In this document: positions 47,844-51,031 of the stretch, piece after piece | Position numbering within the stretch: the first letter of the stretch is position 1 | How the letters are laid out: the number at the start of each line of letters is the position of its first letter | Assembly: GCA_017404145.1 (NCBI GenBank) | Contig: JAFRCW010000029.1 | Span: 1-51,031 of the forward strand | Direction of reading: 5' to 3' | From: Ruminococcus sp. | GTDB lineage: Bacteria > Bacillota > Clostridia > Oscillospirales > Acutalibacteraceae | Length of the DNA stretch: 51,031 bases | Position numbers and translations under genes: made by a program | Notes under the pieces: generated by a model | Seen by the model: only the letters and a program-made list of their open reading frames with translations | What the model was told of the DNA's origin: nothing | Databases searched by the model: none

Positions 47844-48139
47844 CGTATCACGCCTTTCAGGATTATCTTATGACGGACATACGGGAAGTGTGAATGCCGT
47901 AGGGCAAGGCGCCCTCGGCTTGCCGGTCGCAGCAGCGGTTCGATCATATCAAACGTTTCATACAGGAGCAAAATTTTACCTGTATCTTCTAAAACCGATA
48001 GAAATATAATAGCAACCTTTCGGCAAGTCGAGGGCGCCTTGCCCTACGGCTGATGCTTATTCATATCTTAAAATATCATCAATTATCATCGTGCCTTTTC
48101 AAATTGACCGACTACTGGGAAAAACCTCTTTATTATGTA
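47844..48139. repeat. BIME-like REP pair upstream of dpaA
   Basis: GTAGGG plus CAAGGCG...CGGCTTG hairpin (47899-47924), a spacer with ATAATAGCAACCTTTCGG, then CGGCAAG..CTTGCCCTAC (48021-48047). The rest is AT-rich with no gene. The dpaA promoter should lie in 47844-47898, but no sigma-A-type pair is seen. Confidence 0.7.
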
Positions 48140-48164
48140 AAAAACGGAGGCTTTCGCCTCCGCT
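48140..48164 (-). terminator. Terminator of the DUF1540 gene
   Basis: On the minus strand GCGGAGGC-GAAA-GCCTCCG is followed by TTTTTTAC, 5 nt past the stop. Confidence 0.9.
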
Positions 48165-48168
48165 TTTC

Positions 48169-48351
48169 TCAGCTGAACAATCCGCCGCGCTCAAAGCTCT
48201 TGCAGTCAACGCATTTCTCGTCCTTAGGATTCTTCTCGTCCGTCGCAACATGGATCGCGTCGAGCGAACAGAAGTTCTCGTCGCCCTTGTGATACTTACA
48301 GTCCTTGACAGTGCAGTGGATCGAATAGTTCGCGGTACATTCGTGGTTCAT
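48169..48351 (-). CDS. DUF1540 Cys-rich small protein
   Basis: 60 residues with six Cys (CTANYSIHCTVKDC, FCSLDAI, KCVDC), the pattern of DUF1540, a short probable metal-binding domain common in spore-forming Firmicutes and of unknown function. GAAGGTGA precedes the ATG. Monocistronic with its own terminator. Confidence 0.85.
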   Translation of the reverse strand: MNHECTANYSIHCTVKDCKYHKGDENFCSLDAIHVATDEKNPKDEKCVDCKSFERGGLFS

Positions 48352-48412
48352 AGATTCACCTTCTTACAAAATTGGCATCGAAATGCCTGATTCTATTATT
48401 TGATTTTTCGCG

Positions 48413-48452
48413 TATGATATTCGTCACCAAAGCGTGTCAGCGAAATATCATA
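48413..48452. promoter_or_regulatory. Inverted repeat before a small membrane gene
   Basis: TATGATATTCG (48413-48423) and CGAAATATCATA (48441-48452) are near-perfect inverted copies 17 nt apart, just ahead of the GAGGTGA site of the next gene. It could be an operator or a weak hairpin. Confidence 0.35.
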
Positions 48453-48467
48453 TAACGAGGTGATTTG

Positions 48468-48797
48468 ATGTACATATTATGTTGGATTATACTGGTGTTC
48501 TTCGCAATGATCGGGCTGTGCGCTTTTGTACTGTCTCTTGTCAGGATATTGACCGAGCGCGGCGACGAGAATGAATACCTCATCGTGATCCCGAAAGTCG
48601 ACGCGGATAACGCCGAGTGCAGTATCCGCGCGGCGATCCGCAGGATCAACGAAATCGGTACAGGCAGTGTTCTCTGTCTGTGTGACGAAAACGATGAAGA
48701 AGCCGTTGATATCTGCCGCAGGATGCAAAGTGAATGTCCTTTTCTGGAAATCATCAATCAAGAAGAATTGTACAGTCGTTTGGCGTTACGGCAGTAG
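48468..48797 (+). CDS. Small membrane-anchored hypothetical protein
   Basis: 109 residues. One N-terminal membrane helix (about 2-25, YILCWIILVFFAMIGLCAF) is followed by a soluble alpha/beta domain (YLIVIPKVDADNAECSIRAAIRRINEIGTGSVLCLCDENDEEAVDI). No named family is recognised; the soluble part looks like a small nucleotide-fold or sensor-like module. The ATG is preceded by GAGGTGA with 4-nt spacing. It is divergent from the DUF1540 gene. Confidence 0.7.
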   Translation: MYILCWIILVFFAMIGLCAFVLSLVRILTERGDENEYLIVIPKVDADNAECSIRAAIRRINEIGTGSVLCLCDENDEEAVDICRRMQSECPFLEIINQEELYSRLALRQ

Positions 48798-48831
48798 GAA
48801 TTCATAATTCATAATTATTTTTCTATAAAAG

Positions 48832-48868
48832 AAAAAACCGCCGTTGTCAGTGACAGCGGCGGAAGTAC
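48832..48868. terminator. Convergent terminator, membrane ORF / P-loop gene
   Basis: CCGCCG(TT)GTCA-G-TGAC(AG)CGGCGG forms a long stem. On the minus strand it runs into TTTTTTC; on the plus strand a weaker CTTTTTC follows. Confidence 0.85.
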
Positions 48869-48878
48869 TTTTTCTGAT

Positions 48879-49295
48879 TTAGATTTCTTCACATACGGCT
48901 TCCAAGCCCTTGGGGATCTCGCCCTCAGCGGAAGAAACGAGAATGGTGATGTGCGCTTCGCTCTCCTTGGAAAGCAGATCCAATCTCTTGACGAAGTTTT
49001 CGATCCCGTTCACGCCCTCGGGGCAGATCTTGAAAGTAGAATCAACAAAAATATCGGTTACGTCATAGTTGCCGGCGCAGATACCGCTGATAAAGCCTAA
49101 AAGCATATCATAACCCTTGACGCCGTAGACGTCGGTGTCGATCAGTCTCGCTTTGTGAGTGACGTCATAAGTGAGCTTTGCTCCCTTTTCGATAACGACG
49201 ACGTTACCCGAGGATTTTGCAACCGCTTCGTTTGCGAGAGTGATAAGCTTCTTCGTTTTACCTGAGCCTTTTTTACCGATAATTAATGTAACCAT
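48879..49295 (-). CDS. P-loop ATP-binding protein
   Basis: 138 residues. Walker A GKKGSGKT is at 7-14, and DIFVDSTFKI gives a Walker B-like strand. The rest has the size of a minimal P-loop core. No specific family is recognised; small proteins of this kind appear in Clostridia with unknown function. It starts 39 nt after the pgi stop on the same strand, so is probably cotranscribed. Confidence 0.72.
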   Translation of the reverse strand: MVTLIIGKKGSGKTKKLITLANEAVAKSSGNVVVIEKGAKLTYDVTHKARLIDTDVYGVKGYDMLLGFISGICAGNYDVTDIFVDSTFKICPEGVNGIENFVKRLDLLSKESEAHITILVSSAEGEIPKGLEAVCEEI

Positions 49296-49334
49296 TTTAC
49301 AGTATCCTCCTGTGTTTTACTTAACAATCAATAT

Positions 49335-50672
49335 TTATTTTAAGCGAGCCTCCAGCTCAGCCTTTCTGTCCTCAAAGCCTTCCTTGCCTAAAAGAGCGAA
49401 CATATTCTTCTTGTAGGATTCTACGCCCGGCTGGTCAAAGGGATTCACGCCCAAGAGATAACCGGAGATCGCGCAAGCCTTCTCAAAGAAGTAGATCAGA
49501 TAACCGAGCTCAAACTCGTCCATCTTCGCCACGTTCAGCACGATGTTGGGAACGCCGCCGTCGTTGTGCGCGAGGATAGTGCCTTCGCACGCCTTGCGGT
49601 TGATATATGCCATGGTCTTGCCTTCTAAGAAATTCAGCTTGTCAAGGTTCTCGGGATCGTTGCCGATGATGATCTCTCTCTGGCATTGATCAAACAGCAC
49701 AACGGTCTCAAAGAGGTTTCTGCTGCCATCCTGGATGAACTGACCCATCGAGTGCAAGTCGGTGGAGAAGATAACCGACGCCGGGAAAATACCCTTGTTG
49801 TCCTTGCCCTCAGACTCACCGTAAAGCTGCTTGAACCACTCGTTCATCAGGGTGAAAGCGGGCTCATAGGAAACGAGGATCTCGGTGGACTTGCCCTTTC
49901 TGTAGAGCAGGTTGCGGATCGCCGCGTACTTGTAGCAGTCGTTCGTGTAGAGATCGTCGTTGTTAAATTTATCAGCCGCTTCTTTCGCGCCCCGCATCAG
50001 CGCGTCGATGTCAGCGCCCGCTACCGCGATGGGAAGCAGACCGACAGCGGTCAGAACAGAATATCTGCCGCCGATATCGTCGGGAACCACAAAGGTCTCA
50101 TAGCCCTCACGGTCGGCGAGGCTCTTCAGAGTGCCCTTTGCCTTGTCGGTGGTGCAGAAGATATGATCCTTCATCCCTTCCTTGCCGTACTTCTTCTCGA
50201 GCAGTTCTCTGAAAACTCTGAACGCGATCGCAGGCTCGGTGGTGGTGCCGGACTTAGAGATCATATTCACGGAGATTTCCTTGCCCTCGCAGATCTCGAG
50301 CAGCTCTGCCAAAGCGTTGGAGCTGATGGAGTTGCCGGTATAATAAATCTGGGGAGTATCTTTGCACAGCGCGTTATAGTTGGGAGACTTCAAAAACTCG
50401 ATCGCCGCTCTCGCGCCGAGATAGGAGCCGCCGATACCGATCACGACGAAGATATCGCAGTTTTGCTGAATCTTCTTCGCGGCAGTCTTGATGCGCGCGA
50501 ACTCATCCTTATCATAGTCATAGGGGAGCGTCAGCCAGCCGGTGAACTCCTGTCCGAGACCCTTCTTGGTGTGAAGCGCCTGATGAGCCGCCTTGACCTG
50601 ATTCTCGATTCCCTTGTATTCATTATCGCGGATAAAGCCTTGTAAATGTTTATCACTGAGAATGGTGGGCAT
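49335..50672 (-). CDS. pgi: Glucose-6-phosphate isomerase
   Basis: Glycolytic isomerase between glucose-6-phosphate and fructose-6-phosphate, 445 residues, matching the short Firmicutes form (about 450). [30 protein letters not shown] and [10 protein letters not shown] are signature parts, and a conserved His and Lys occur in HNDGGVPN and ESYKKN. A good AAGGAGG site and promoter are upstream. Together with fbp in this window it covers the fructose/glucose phosphate node. Confidence 0.96.
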   Translation of the reverse strand: MPTILSDKHLQGFIRDNEYKGIENQVKAAHQALHTKKGLGQEFTGWLTLPYDYDKDEFARIKTAAKKIQQNCDIFVVIGIGGSYLGARAAIEFLKSPNYNALCKDTPQIYYTGNSISSNALAELLEICEGKEISVNMISKSGTTTEPAIAFRVFRELLEKKYGKEGMKDHIFCTTDKAKGTLKSLADREGYETFVVPDDIGGRYSVLTAVGLLPIAVAGADIDALMRGAKEAADKFNNDDLYTNDCYKYAAIRNLLYRKGKSTEILVSYEPAFTLMNEWFKQLYGESEGKDNKGIFPASVIFSTDLHSMGQFIQDGSRNLFETVVLFDQCQREIIIGNDPENLDKLNFLEGKTMAYINRKACEGTILAHNDGGVPNIVLNVAKMDEFELGYLIYFFEKACAISGYLLGVNPFDQPGVESYKKNMFALLGKEGFEDRKAELEARLK

Positions 50673-50735
50673 ATTCTTTCCTCCTTATAATTCCTCAGCG
50701 GAAAAATACATTCTCCCGCTTATATTTATAACGGT

Positions 50736-50764
50736 ATTATACTATATTTTCAGCAGGTTTGCAA
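50736..50764 (-). promoter_or_regulatory. Promoter of pgi
   Basis: On the minus strand TTGCAA (50759-50764) and TATAAT (50736-50741) have a 17-nt spacer, about 65 nt before the start codon. Confidence 0.75.
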
Positions 50765-50844
50765 TATGATTTGTCATATTTTTGTAAACAAACTCTAAAC
50801 TTTGTTGGTAAGTTTTTGAGGAAACACAAGATGTTGTAATAATT

Positions 50845-51031
50845 TGAAATTAGAAATTAGGAATGTGGAATGAGGAATTTATGGCGGGCTCCGCCCGACA
50901 CCTGATTGGTAGGACGTTTCAGAGTGTCGCACAACGTAGGGCGGGAGCAACCATGTTACTCTTGACACAAGCCCCCGCCGGATGGTAGAACCGACAACTG
51001 GCAACCGGGAACCGGAAACCAAACAATTCCT
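50845..51031. repeat. Composite module and REP-like hairpin at right edge
   Basis: A GAAATTAGGAATGTGGAATGA-like tandem (50845-50880), GGCGGGC-TCC-GCCCG hairpin and ACACCTGATT box run to 50908. Then a GTAGGG-headed hairpin whose loop holds the same extra segment as at 46012, in the opposite orientation (50936-50980). The edge ends in a CAACTGGCAACCGGGAACC tandem. No gene is seen. Confidence 0.7.

Overview
The window is a gene-dense bacterial chromosome segment of roughly balanced GC. It most likely comes from an anaerobic, endospore-forming gut Clostridium relative of the Ruminococcaceae/Oscillospiraceae type. This is inferred from gene content: dipicolinate synthase dpaA/dpaB, a PyrK/PyrD type 1B pyrimidine operon with PyrI, class III fructose bisphosphatase, a bare SufC/SufB-type Fe-S scaffold, an iron-sulfur flavoprotein, strong sigma-A type promoters and GGAGG ribosome sites. 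No rRNA, CRISPR array, prophage or intact transposase was seen. One tRNA (Leu, CAG) is present.

Layout. 0.2-7.7 kb (mostly minus): PAP2 phosphatase, lipoprotein nucleoside hydrolase, tRNA-Leu with odd tRNA-derived repeats behind it, the sufC-sufB pair, and an operon of M20 hydrolase, PfkB kinase and iron-sulfur flavoprotein. 7.8-10.4 kb (plus): an 862-residue TetM-like ribosome GTPase fused to a C-terminal NYN nuclease domain, the most notable gene here. 10.5-20.4 kb: HdeD-like membrane protein, HAD phosphatase, a cytosolic ParB-like/BMP fusion with a phosphoesterase, an LtrA-hydrolase-fbp operon, a zinc-ribbon/Gln-repeat membrane protein and dCMP deaminase. 20.5-30.1 kb (plus): the pyrimidine operon pyrC-carB-pyrK-pyrD-pyrF-pyrE-pyrB-pyrI, preceded by a leader that folds as a PyrR-controlled attenuator. 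30.1-45.8 kb (mostly minus): RNase M5-like, holA, comEC, a PRPP transferase, HIT, dacA, plsY, der, the DUF512 radical SAM protein, yceD-rpmF, a short NrdD-tail protein, small ORFs, a ComEA-like protein (plus), ispD-ispF and metY. 46.4-51 kb: dpaA-dpaB, DUF1540, small proteins and pgi.

How it works together. The pyr block makes UMP from carbamoyl phosphate, lacking only the CPSase glutaminase subunit and pyrR locally; dCMP deaminase and the PRPP transferase add nucleotide salvage. comEC and the ComEA-like protein suggest DNA uptake. fbp and pgi serve gluconeogenesis/glycolysis, ispD/ispF isoprenoids, and plsY, dacA and PAP2 the envelope.

Intergenic DNA is unusually structured. At least three repeat classes recur: (1) REP-like hairpins headed by GTAGGG, often in inverted pairs (GTAGGG...CCCTAC) around a semi-conserved spacer; (2) a roughly 170-bp MITE-like palindromic element, two copies; (3) composite modules of an AATCGGGTG-type box, a small GC hairpin and a locus-specific degenerate 7-9 bp tandem repeat. 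Several sit inside operons, two of them in the pyr operon.

All calls come from reading sequence and recalled family motifs; no searches were run.
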